A stretch of 64,000 nucleotides of DNA. It comes from CAVXHQ01 sp963761735. Its GTDB lineage: Bacteria; Pseudomonadota; Alphaproteobacteria; Rhodobacterales; Rhodobacteraceae. Positions 1-8,138 of the stretch are shown here, piece after piece (within the stretch, counting starts at the first letter, position 1; each line of letters opens with the position of its first letter). Below the pieces are notes generated by a model. The model did not search any database, had not been told where the DNA came from, and was given only the letters and a program-made list of their open reading frames with translations. The translations under genes and the position numbers were made by a program. The stretch lies in contig CAVXHQ010000006.1 of assembly GCA_963761735.1 (NCBI GenBank), positions 186,001 to 250,000 on the forward strand. Reading direction: 5' to 3'.

Positions 1-243
1 CCGGACGTGCGCCTGACGCTGCTGGTCGGCGGCGCGGCACAACGCTGGCACCTAGGGACAAAGGCGGGCGTGACGCAGGTGGTGCAGAACTGGCGCACGG
101 CCCCGCCGGGCATCCTTCCCTTGCCCCACCCGTCCTGGCGCAATACGGCATGGATCAAACGCAATCCCTGGTTCGAGGCAGACCTTGTGCCCGTGCTGCG
201 CGCCCGGGTCGCACATGTGATGGCAGAGGCGGAAGATGGTTGA
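1..243 (+). CDS. Uracil-DNA glycosylase family protein, C-terminal part
   Basis: The reading frame is open from the first base, so the 5' end lies outside the window and only about 80 C-terminal residues are seen. The tail holds the block PLPHPSWRNTAWIKRNPWF, typical of the C-terminal DNA-contact loop of the uracil-DNA glycosylase superfamily (HPS motif). The family removes uracil or related damaged bases from DNA at the start of base-excision repair. The catalytic N-terminal motif is not visible, so the subfamily cannot be fixed. The stop overlaps the start of the following SseB gene by 8 bp, suggesting co-transcription. Confidence 0.8.
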   Translation, partial: PDVRLTLLVGGAAQRWHLGTKAGVTQVVQNWRTAPPGILPLPHPSWRNTAWIKRNPWFEADLVPVLRARVAHVMAEAEDG

Positions 244-1015
244 AACGGCGCTCGATACGGCCCACGCCGCGATGACGGCAAACGAGGACGACGACGCCGC
301 CCGGCTGGCGTTCTATGCGCGGCTGGCCGAGGCGGAACTGTTCGTGGTTCTCGATGCCGAACCCGACGGCGACACGGTCGAGCCGCGACTGCTGGACGAA
401 GACGGGGCGCGTTACGTGCTGGTCTTCGACCGGAGCGACCGGCTCGCGGCCTATTGCGGGCAGGTCGCACCACAGGTGGCCCTGTCGGGACGCGCGCTGG
501 CCCAGATGCTGCGCGGGCAGGGGCTCGGTCTGGCGCTGAACGCGGGCACGGCCCCCTCCGACATGCGGATCGGTGCCGAGGCGGTGGACTGGCTCGCCGC
601 AACGCTGGCCGCGGCACCCGAGACCGCCGAAGGACGCCCCGTCGAGATGTTCGACCCGCGCGGCGTGCCCGAGGCGCTGCTGACCGCACTCGACCGCAAA
701 CTGGCGGGCGCGCGCGGCATGGCCGATGCCGCGTGGCTTGTCGGTGTGCGCTATGCGGACGACCGGCGCGGGCATCTTCTGGCCTTTGTCGGCGCGCCGG
801 TGGCCGCACATGAGGCGCTGGCCGCCGCGGTCCGCGAGGCGCTGGTATTTTCGGGCATCGAGGCGGGCGCGCTGGATGTCACCTTCGTGGCCCCCGACGC
901 ACCGGTCGCGGCCCGGCTTGGCCGCGTCGGTCTGCGGTTCGATCTGCCGATCCCGGACCGCCTGACGCCCGCGGCACCCGGCGGCGACCCGGCCCGCCCG
1001 CCGAAACTGCGGTAA
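236..1015 (+). CDS. SseB family protein
   Basis: 259 residues, no signal peptide. The N-terminal half has the SseB-type layout: an acidic start, a strand reading LFVVLDAEPDGDTVEPRLLD, then YVLVFDRSDRLAAYCG and a stretch around ALAQMLRGQGLGLALNAG. The C-terminal half resembles the SseB C-terminal domain and ends in a Pro/Ala-rich tail. The family is cytoplasmic and its molecular role is poorly defined; the name comes from an enhanced serine-sensitivity phenotype in Escherichia coli. The ATG overlaps the end of the upstream glycosylase gene, so the two probably form a small operon. Function beyond family membership is not inferable here. Confidence 0.8.
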   Translation: MVETALDTAHAAMTANEDDDAARLAFYARLAEAELFVVLDAEPDGDTVEPRLLDEDGARYVLVFDRSDRLAAYCGQVAPQVALSGRALAQMLRGQGLGLALNAGTAPSDMRIGAEAVDWLAATLAAAPETAEGRPVEMFDPRGVPEALLTALDRKLAGARGMADAAWLVGVRYADDRRGHLLAFVGAPVAAHEALAAAVREALVFSGIEAGALDVTFVAPDAPVAARLGRVGLRFDLPIPDRLTPAAPGGDPARPPKLR

Positions 1016-1071
1016 CGTGCCGGGCCGGATTGCTCGGAACGAGAGCTGTCGTATGACCGCGCGTTGCTGTT

Positions 1072-2007
1072 TCAATATCCCAGCGCGCGGTCGACGCGGT
1101 TCAGCAGAGGCTGCCCGGCCTCGGAACGGCGGATGTTTTCGGCAATCACCCGGCTCGCCGTCGCGGGGCGCGTCTCCGAGGCGATATGCGGCGTGACCGT
1201 CACCTTCGGATGCGTCCAGAACGGATGTGTCCTGGGCAAAGGCTCGATGCGGAACACGTCGAGCGTGGCGTGCCCCAGTGGCCCGGTATCGAGGGCCGCA
1301 AGAAGATCGTCTTCGTCGATCAGACCGCCCCGACCCGGGTTCAGCAACACCGCCCCCGGCGCGAGGAGGGCCAGTCGGCCGGCGTTCATCACACTTTCGG
1401 TCTGTTGCGTCAGCGGCAACAGCAACACCGCGATTTCGGCGCCGCTGAGGGCCGCCCGCAGGCCCGCGTCACCGGACAGGCACCGCAACCCGGGGATCGA
1501 TTTCGGTGTCCGGCTCCACCCGGTGACGTTGAAACCGATACCGGCCAGCGTCGTGGCACAGACCCGGCCAAGTGCGCCGAGCCCCAGAACGGTGACCGGC
1601 CGGTCTGCGGCCAGCGGCGGCACGACACCGCCACGCCATATGCCATCCTGCCCATTGATATGCGCATCGAGGCCGAGGTGGTGGCGCAAGGCATGACCCG
1701 CCACCCATTCCACCATCCCCCGCTCCAGCCCTGCGTCGACCATCCGCACCAGCGGCTGTGTCAGCGTCGCGTTGGTGACGATCGTCTCGACCCCCGCCCA
1801 CAGGCACAGTACCGCGCGTGTGCGGGTGTAGGGAGTGAAATCGCGCAGCGCGCCGTTCGGGGCATAAACGATATAGTCGACGTCCCCGGGGGCGTGGTCC
1901 TTCGATAGGTCCGCCGCGATCCCGACGCTTTGCAAGGCCGCCGTCAGCGGCGCGCGATAGGTTTCCCAGCGGCCTTCGGGGGCAGCGAACAGTACCTTGA
2001 GCGGCAT
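1072..2007 (-). CDS. ghrA: Glyoxylate/hydroxypyruvate reductase A-like D-2-hydroxyacid dehydrogenase
   Basis: About 311 residues from an ATG at 2007; an in-frame ATG at 2028 would overlap rodA. Residues MPLKVLFAAPEGRWE open a short substrate domain, and the Rossmann NAD(P)-binding motif VLGLGALGRVCATTLAG lies near the middle. LLLPLTQQTESVMN, LLNPGRGGLIDEDDLLAAL (catalytic-Arg region) and the late PHIASETRP segment with the catalytic His are all in family order. GhrA enzymes reduce glyoxylate and hydroxypyruvate with NADPH in the cytoplasm. The gene starts 1 bp after the rodA stop and ends the cell-shape operon, but a metabolic link to cell shape is not implied. Confidence 0.85.
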   Translation of the reverse strand: MPLKVLFAAPEGRWETYRAPLTAALQSVGIAADLSKDHAPGDVDYIVYAPNGALRDFTPYTRTRAVLCLWAGVETIVTNATLTQPLVRMVDAGLERGMVEWVAGHALRHHLGLDAHINGQDGIWRGGVVPPLAADRPVTVLGLGALGRVCATTLAGIGFNVTGWSRTPKSIPGLRCLSGDAGLRAALSGAEIAVLLLPLTQQTESVMNAGRLALLAPGAVLLNPGRGGLIDEDDLLAALDTGPLGHATLDVFRIEPLPRTHPFWTHPKVTVTPHIASETRPATASRVIAENIRRSEAGQPLLNRVDRALGY

Positions 2008-2008
2008 C

Positions 2009-3148
2009 CTAGCGCGGCTTGTGGACATGGGCGCTTTGCATCAGGCCAAAGCCGATCAGCAGCACCAGCATCGCCGATCCGCCATAGCTGACCAGTGGCA
2101 GCGGCACGCCGACGACGGGTATCAGGCCCATGACCATCGCCATGTTGACCGCAAAATAGAAAAAGAAAGTCGCCGCGATCCCCAGGGTGACGAGCGAGGC
2201 GAACCTGTCCTGATTGGTCATCGCGGAGGCGACGCAAAAGAAGATCACGAGGCCGTACAGCACCAGAAGGGTGATCGCGCCGATAAAGCCGAACTCCTCG
2301 GCCAGCGTGGTAAAGATGAAATCGGTCTGTTTTTCGGGCAGAAAGTTCAGCCTGCTCTGCGTGCCTTGCATGAATCCCTTGCCGGCCCAGCCACCGGACC
2401 CGAGGGCGATCTGTGCCTGAGTGATGTTATAGCCCGCCCCCAGCGGGTCGTTCGTCGGATCCAGAAAGGTGTCGATGCGGCGGAACTGATACTCCTCGAG
2501 AAGTTGCCACGTCGTTCCCCGGCTGCTCATGACCGCGTAGACGGCCGCCACCACCGATCCGATCAGCGTCGCGAAATAGGCCCAGTGGACGCCCGCGAAC
2601 CACATCATCGCGCCGCCCCCCGCCACCAGCAGGATCGCGGTGCCAAGGTCGGGCTGCGCCAGAACCATCACCGCCGGGATCGACACGAGCACGACGGGCA
2701 CCAGCACCCAGAACGGATTGCTGACCCGGCGGGCGGGCAGCCAGTCGTAATAGGCGGCCAGAAAGATCACGATGGCGATCTTCATCAGTTCGGAGGGTTG
2801 CAGACGGATCGGCCCGAGTGCGATCCAGCGCTGGGCACCGCCGCCGCTGTCGCCGAAGAATGCGACCGCCACGATCAGCACCAGGCCGATCAGATAGGCG
2901 ACGACGGCCATCGACCGCCAGAACCAGATCGGCACCATCGCGATCGCGATCATCAGTGCCATGCCCGCGCCGAACCGTTTCACCTGCGGGTCCATCCAGC
3001 GCGACGCATCGCCCCCCGCGACGGAATAGAGCATCAGAAAACCCGCGCAGGCGACTGCCGTCAGCAGCACGATGATGGGCCAGTTCAGGTACAACAGCTT
3101 GCGCAGCCCGGTGGGCACATAGCGCGTGTTGTATTCAAGATAGCTCAC
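2009..3148 (-). CDS. rodA: RodA, SEDS peptidoglycan glycosyltransferase of the elongasome
   Basis: 379 residues beginning with a GTG at 3148. The chain is hydrophobic with roughly ten membrane segments. It carries SEDS landmarks: QPDLGTAILL (the conserved Asp-bearing loop), GFMQGTQSRLNFLPEKQTDF (large periplasmic loop), and a C-terminal LPLVSYGGSAMLVLLIGFGL. RodA polymerises glycan strands from lipid II at the inner membrane together with its partner transpeptidase PBP2, encoded immediately upstream (76-bp gap). The family length of about 370-385 residues fits. The gene is the penultimate member of the mreB-mreC-mreD-mrdA-rodA-ghrA transcription unit. Confidence 0.95.
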   Translation of the reverse strand: MSYLEYNTRYVPTGLRKLLYLNWPIIVLLTAVACAGFLMLYSVAGGDASRWMDPQVKRFGAGMALMIAIAMVPIWFWRSMAVVAYLIGLVLIVAVAFFGDSGGGAQRWIALGPIRLQPSELMKIAIVIFLAAYYDWLPARRVSNPFWVLVPVVLVSIPAVMVLAQPDLGTAILLVAGGGAMMWFAGVHWAYFATLIGSVVAAVYAVMSSRGTTWQLLEEYQFRRIDTFLDPTNDPLGAGYNITQAQIALGSGGWAGKGFMQGTQSRLNFLPEKQTDFIFTTLAEEFGFIGAITLLVLYGLVIFFCVASAMTNQDRFASLVTLGIAATFFFYFAVNMAMVMGLIPVVGVPLPLVSYGGSAMLVLLIGFGLMQSAHVHKPR

Positions 3149-3224
3149 GGTGCGCCCCGCGCGTCCCAGCCATCGCCGTCAGGGCGGCTGACGAGCCGGT
3201 CGGCGGATACCGCGTTTTGCACGC

Positions 3225-5166
3225 TCAGGCCCGCCCGGCCGAGGCGGTACCTTCGGCGATCCACGATGCGATCCGCTCCTGCTGGCTCGCGATCGTGCCG
3301 CGCACCTGCGATGGATAGACGTCGAGCGGCGGGGCTGCGCCGTACAGCGCCTCGAGGGTGACGTCCCGCCCGATCGGGGCGGCCACGGTCGAGCCGCCGC
3401 CACCGTGTTCGACCACGACCGCCACGGCATAACGCGGGTTGTCGAAAGGCGCGTAGTTGACCCACAGGGCATGGTCGCGCCGGTCCCACGGCAGGTCGGC
3501 GTTGGAAATGACGCCGCGGGCGCGTTCCTCGACGGTGATGCGGCGCACCTGGCTGGTCCCGGTCTTGCCCGCCATCTGCAAGCCGTCGGCGTTGAACCGC
3601 GCGCGGTATGCTGTTCCGCGGGCATGGTTGACCACGTCGTACATCGACGCCCGCGTGCGCAGCAGGAAGTTCTCGTTGATCCCGAGGCTGTCACCGAGGC
3701 CGCTCGGCTGTTCCACACCGTTGATCTTGTAGACCAGGCGCGGCTTGATCTCGCGGCCGGTCGCAACCCGCGCCGCCATGACCGCGAGTTGCAGCGGCGA
3801 GGTGAGCACGTAACCCTGGCCGATCGACGCGTTCACCGTGTCGCCGATGCGCCAGTCCTCGCCGCGTTCGCGCCGTTTCCATTCCTGGTCGGGCGCGATG
3901 CCGGGCACGACGGCGGACATCGGCACGTCGTGGCGGATGCCCATGCCCAGCTTGCGCGCCATTGCCGCGATCTTGTCGATGCCGACGCGCTGGCCGATTT
4001 CGTAGTAATAGACGTCGCAACTCTGTTTGAGGCTTTCCTGAAGATTGATGTTGCCGTGTCCGCCGGTTTTCCAGCAATGGAACCGCGAGGTGCCGACCTC
4101 GATGTATCCGTTGCAGCGTATCGTCTCCTCGACGCCGACCTTGCCGTCCTCGAGTGCCGCGAGAAGGGTGGCCATCTTGAACGTCGATCCGGGCGGATAG
4201 GCGTCCTGCACCGCCTTGGAGGCAAGCGGGCGACGGTCGTTCTCGTTCAGACCGACCCAGTCGGTGGTGGAAATGCCGCGCACGAATTTGTTCGGATCGA
4301 ACGACGGGGCCGAGGCAATGGCACGCAGGTCGCCGGTCTGCGTGTCGATCACCACGATCGACGCGCTCTCGCCCTCGAGGCGGGCCTCGCAATAGCGTTG
4401 CAGATGCGCGTCGATGCTCAGTTGCAGGTCGGCCCCCGGTATCCCGTCCTGCCGCCCGAGCTTCGCGCATGACGCGGCCACGGGCGTTGACCTCGACCTG
4501 CAGGGTTCCGGCCGACCCGCGCAGTTCGGCCTCCATCCTGTTCTCGACGCCGGTCTTGCCGATCTGGAACGTCGGGATCTTCAGAACCGGGTCGGGATCG
4601 TCGATCTGGGCCAGGTCGTATTCGCTGACGGGGCCGACATAGCCCACCACATGCGCCGTCACCGCCCCCAGCGGATAGGTGCGCGACAGGCCGACGCTGG
4701 CGGAAATGCCCGGCAGGGCGGGGGCGTTCACCTGCACCCGGCTGACGATGTCCCACGTCACCCGGTCCAGCACCGTCACCGGCAGCAACGGCGACCGCCG
4801 CTCTGCCTCCCTGACGACATCGTCGATGGTTTCGGCGTCCAGCGGCACAACGCGCGCCAGCCGTTCGAGGGCCTCGCGCACGTCGCCCGCATCCTCGCGC
4901 AGCAGGGTGATGCGATAGTGCTGTTCGTTGTCGGCCAGCACCTGACCCTCGCGGTCGAAAATCAGACCGCGGTTGGGCGGCAGCAGTTCGAACTTGATCC
5001 GGTTCTCTTCGGCCAGCAGGCGAAAGGCATCCGCCTGGTCGACCTGCATCTGGTGCATCCGCCACCCCAGAATACCCATGACACCCAGCTGCACCGACCC
5101 CATCAGGACGGCGCGGCGGCTGACCCTGCGGGCCTTTTCGGCAGTGTCGTTTTGCGGACGTCTCAT
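3225..5166 (-). pseudogene. mrdA: Penicillin-binding protein 2 (PBP2/MrdA), broken by a 1-base frameshift
   Basis: Two overlapping frames together make a complete class B PBP2. The first, from the ATG at 5166, gives one N-terminal membrane anchor (AVLMGSVQLGVMGILGWRM) and the pedestal domain up to EVNARGRVMRE. The second frame carries the transpeptidase domain, with active-site PPGSTFKMA near residue 328, SCD as the SxN-like motif, and AGKTGTSQ near 533. Removing one base at about 4461 joins them as VMRELGRQDG and gives 1941 nt (646 aa), the normal family length. The protein crosslinks lateral-wall peptidoglycan with RodA. Loss should be very harmful in a rod-shaped cell, so a sequence error is more likely than a real null; the call is labelled pseudogene only because the frame is broken as given. 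Confidence 0.85.
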
Positions 5167-5198
5167 GGGGCCTTCTCCGGCGTTGTACAGCTGCGCTT

Positions 5199-5798
5199 TT
5201 AAAAGGTCTTGCCCGTGGCGTCGACATCTCCCGGGCCCGGGCGCGTCACCCCAAAGATGAGGGAGGCGGCAAGCACGATCAAGGGATAGATCAGGATCGT
5301 CGAGACCATCTGGCTCAGCACCAGCGCAAAACTGGCCTGCGGCGTGACTGTCAGCGACAGGATCGTGCGGTTGATCAGCGTGATCGCGACGATGCCGACG
5401 GCAATCCCGGCCCATTCGACAGGAAACGGCAAGGCTCGCATCGCGACGGCGCGGGCGCGTAACATTTCGGTGAGGATCAGGACAAGCGCGGCCCACAGCC
5501 CCGGCGGCCGTTGAAACAGCAGATCGGTCAGCAGCATCAGCGCCGCCACAAGGATGCCCGGCAGCAGATCGGGCCTGCGCGACACCCAGACCAGTACCAC
5601 ACACAGGATCATGTCGGGCCCGACAAGCAGCGTCGGAATCGCCGCGCCCGAAAACAGCGCGGCGAAAAACGCGTCCGGCGAGACCACCACGGGCGGCAGG
5701 GTTTCGCGCGGCATCAGCTGCACGAAGATGAGGACCGTGGCCAGACCGACAAAGCCGAGCCTGCCAAGCCACAGGCGCAGGCGCCGCGTTTCAGCCAT
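5199..5798 (-). CDS. mreD: MreD, rod-shape-determining membrane protein
   Basis: 199 residues with five or six predicted membrane segments and little soluble sequence. Segments such as FVGLATVLIFVQLMP, DMILCVVLVWVSRRPDLLPG and the LTDLLFQRPPGLWA loop match MreD proteins in length and layout. MreD is an inner-membrane component of the Rod complex that works with MreC between the MreB filament and the cell-wall enzymes. It starts inside the end of mreC (8-bp overlap) and ends 32 bp before mrdA. The assignment rests largely on position in the operon and topology, since MreD sequences diverge strongly. Confidence 0.9.
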   Translation of the reverse strand: MAETRRLRLWLGRLGFVGLATVLIFVQLMPRETLPPVVVSPDAFFAALFSGAAIPTLLVGPDMILCVVLVWVSRRPDLLPGILVAALMLLTDLLFQRPPGLWAALVLILTEMLRARAVAMRALPFPVEWAGIAVGIVAITLINRTILSLTVTPQASFALVLSQMVSTILIYPLIVLAASLIFGVTRPGPGDVDATGKTF

Positions 5799-6732
5799 CG
5801 AACGCCTCCCAGCGGGGCGCCACGTCTTCGCCCCGCGCGGCAGGACGGACCGGCCCCTCGGGGACGACGGGCAGGACCGGGGCGATCACATCGATGCTGT
5901 CGGCGATCACCTCGCCATCGCGGCTGCGCAGGACGCGCAGGAATTCGAGACGCCCGTAATCGGCGGCGAGCCGTACCCGCAGGCGCCCGTCGCTCGCCGC
6001 GACGACCTGACCGATCAGGATATCGGGTGGGAAAACGCCGCCGTCCCCGGTGCTTTCCACCTGATCGCCGGCGCGCACGGCGGCGGCATCGTCGATGAAA
6101 TCGAGGAACGGCAGCGCGGTATTGTCGCCCACGAGGATCGCCCGTTCCCCCGAGGGCTGCACCACGATCGGAATGCGGCTGGATGTGTCCGTCGTGAGCA
6201 TGACACGCGCCGAATTTTGCCCGACACCCGCGATCCGGCCCACCAGACCGATGCCGTCCATTGCGGCCCAGCCGTCGACGATCCCGTCGCGCGCGCCCAC
6301 GTTCAACAGCACGGACTGCCGGAACGGAGACCCGGAGTCGGCCATGACAACGCCGGTAATATAGGTCAGGTTAGGATCGAGCGACACGTTGTTGAGATCC
6401 AGCAGACGGGCGTTTTCCTGATCCAGCTGGATCGCCGCCTCACGCCAGGCCCGCATCTGCTGCAATTCGCGCCGCAGCTGCTGGTTCTGCTCGACCAGCC
6501 GCTGATAGCTTTGGAAATCGGCGACGAGGTTGACGATACCGGTGACCGGCGCCATCGCCCAGTCGAAATTCGGCACGACGCGGTCGATGACGGCAACGCG
6601 CAGACGTTCCACACGCGGGCTGTCGATCCGCCAGACGACGAAGATACCAAATAAAAACAGAACCGTGATGCCGATCGCCAGACGGCGGATCGGACCGGTA
6701 AAATCCTCTTTGTGGCTGCGGTCCCGTGCCAC
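5791..6732 (-). CDS. mreC: MreC, rod-shape-determining periplasmic scaffold
   Basis: 313 residues. One N-terminal membrane helix (LAIGITVLFLFGIFVVW) is followed by a coiled coil (roughly residues 75-110, rich in QLRREL and LDQENARLL) and a beta-rich C-terminal domain. That domain contains LLNVGARDGIVDGWAAMDG and LVGRIAGVGQNSARVMLTTD, the usual MreC core. The C-terminal 30 residues are a proline-rich tail. MreC dimers activate the PBP2-RodA pair from the periplasmic side. The gene lies 34 bp downstream of mreB; that spacer holds a short GC hairpin (CCCCG...CGGGG, about 6736-6762) that could slightly reduce read-through after the abundant mreB message. Confidence 0.95.
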   Translation of the reverse strand: MARDRSHKEDFTGPIRRLAIGITVLFLFGIFVVWRIDSPRVERLRVAVIDRVVPNFDWAMAPVTGIVNLVADFQSYQRLVEQNQQLRRELQQMRAWREAAIQLDQENARLLDLNNVSLDPNLTYITGVVMADSGSPFRQSVLLNVGARDGIVDGWAAMDGIGLVGRIAGVGQNSARVMLTTDTSSRIPIVVQPSGERAILVGDNTALPFLDFIDDAAAVRAGDQVESTGDGGVFPPDILIGQVVAASDGRLRVRLAADYGRLEFLRVLRSRDGEVIADSIDVIAPVLPVVPEGPVRPAARGEDVAPRWEAFDG

Positions 6733-6766
6733 CGCTCCCTCCCGAACCCCGCCGAGTATTCCGGGG

Positions 6767-7807
6767 TCAGCTGTCGTAGTCTATGACGTGGCGCAGCTGC
6801 TTTTCAAATTCAAGCGCTTTGCCGGTGCCGAGCGCCACGCAGTTCAGGCTCTCGTCCGCGACGCTGATGGCAAGGCCGGTCTGCTCGCGCAGCGCCAGAT
6901 CGAGCTGTCCCAGAAGGGCGCCGCCACCGGTCAGCATCACGCCCCGGTCGACGATATCGGCCGCCAGATCGGGCGGCGTCGCCTCGAGGGCGGTCATCAC
7001 CGCCTCGCAGATCTGCTGCACCGGTTCGGCCAGCGCCTCGGCGACCTGCGCCTGAGAAATCTCGGTTTCCTTGGGGACGCCGTTCAACAGATCGCGCCCG
7101 CGGATCATCATCGACTGACCGCGCCCGTCGTCCGGCATCCGGGCGGTGCCGATGCTGGTCTTGATGCGTTCGGCGGTCTGCTCGCCCACGAGCAGGTTAT
7201 GCTGGCGGCGCAGATAACTGACGATGGCCTCATCCATGCGGTCGCCGCCGACACGAACGGACCGGGCATAGACGATGTCGCCCAGCGACAGGACGGCCAC
7301 CTCGGTGGTGCCGCCGCCGATGTCGACGACCATGTTGCCGGTCGGATCGGTGATCGGCATGCCCGCGCCGATGGCCGCCGCGATCGGCTCGGCGATCAGG
7401 CCCGCGCGGCGGGCACCTGCGGACAGGACCGACTGCCGGATGGCACGTTTTTCCACTGGCGTCGCGCCGTGCGGCACGCAGACGATGATCTTTGGGCGGC
7501 CAAAGAACGTCGGGTTCTTGTGCACCTTGCGGATGAAATACTTGATCATCTCTTCGGCTGTCGCGAAATCGGCGATGACGCCCTCGCGCATGGGCCGGAT
7601 CGCCTCGATGCTGCCGGGCGTCCGGCCCAGCATCAGCTTGGCGTCTTCGCCCACGGCGAGCACCTTCTTGACGCCGTCCTTGACGTGATAGGCGACGACC
7701 GACGGTTCGGACAAAACGATACCGCGACCCTTGACGTAGACGAGCGTATTCGCCGTCCCGAGGTCGATCGCCATGTCAGACGAAAACAGGCTACGCAATC
7801 CGAACAT
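6767..7807 (-). CDS. mreB: MreB, actin-like cell-shape protein
   Basis: 346 residues from the ATG at 7807 (MFGLRSLFSSDMAIDLGTAN). This start is chosen over an upstream in-frame ATG at 7816 because GGAAAG sits 9 nt before it and the length matches the family. Actin-fold ATP-binding motifs are visible: phosphate 1 DLGTANTLVY, connect/phosphate 2 VVDIGGGTTEVAVLSLG, and the adenosine motif LTGGGALLGQL. SLFSS near the N-terminus belongs to the amphipathic membrane-binding segment. MreB filaments under the inner membrane orient the RodA-PBP2 synthases encoded downstream. It is first in the operon; a candidate operator lies about 130 bp upstream. Confidence 0.96.
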   Translation of the reverse strand: MFGLRSLFSSDMAIDLGTANTLVYVKGRGIVLSEPSVVAYHVKDGVKKVLAVGEDAKLMLGRTPGSIEAIRPMREGVIADFATAEEMIKYFIRKVHKNPTFFGRPKIIVCVPHGATPVEKRAIRQSVLSAGARRAGLIAEPIAAAIGAGMPITDPTGNMVVDIGGGTTEVAVLSLGDIVYARSVRVGGDRMDEAIVSYLRRQHNLLVGEQTAERIKTSIGTARMPDDGRGQSMMIRGRDLLNGVPKETEISQAQVAEALAEPVQQICEAVMTALEATPPDLAADIVDRGVMLTGGGALLGQLDLALREQTGLAISVADESLNCVALGTGKALEFEKQLRHVIDYDS

Positions 7808-7936
7808 CGACAACATCTTTCCAGCTAATCCCGGGGAACTGCGGCGGGTGGCAGCCCAACGCATCGCCGTCTTATAGGGCAGGGGGCAAGCGGACGAAAG
7901 GCCTGCTCGCAACGGTCTGGGCATCTTTTCGCCGCT

Positions 7937-7955
7937 GTCATATTTCGAATATGAC
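7937..7955. promoter_or_regulatory. Inverted repeat upstream of mreB (candidate operator)
   Basis: A perfect inverted repeat with 8-bp arms, GTCATATT and AATATGAC, separated by 3 bases, lies in the 331-bp AT-richer gap between leuA (ends 8139) and mreB (starts 7807). The gap has no convincing gene and must hold the promoter of the cell-shape operon. The dyad could bind a dimeric regulator, but no protein is assigned. Functional status is inference only. Confidence 0.35.
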
Positions 7956-8138
7956 GTATCGAAAATGACCAAATAATCGTTATTTAAGTGTCAGGAATTT
8001 CACTTTTCGAACATAGCGGCGATCACGTTGCGTGGATTGGCAGAAATATCGGAGGGCTTCGTCCGGCGCGCCTCTCCGGGATCGCATCTGCGGGCGGGGC
8101 AGGTCGCAGACACTCCTGCGCCGCGCCCCGCCCCTGTT

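Noticed and set aside
155..1075. Long minus-strand ORF opposite the SseB gene
   Set aside because: Arg/Gly/Gln-rich shadow translation caused by high GC at third positions; no domain, and the plus-strand gene is a recognisable family.
1997..3361. 454-residue plus-strand ORF opposite rodA
   Set aside because: Composition is His/Asp/Arg-rich and without motif; it mirrors a clear membrane protein on the other strand.
4455..4475. Programmed frameshifting in mrdA
   Set aside because: No slippery heptamer or following pseudoknot is evident, and PBP2 is not known to use recoding; a one-base error is simpler.
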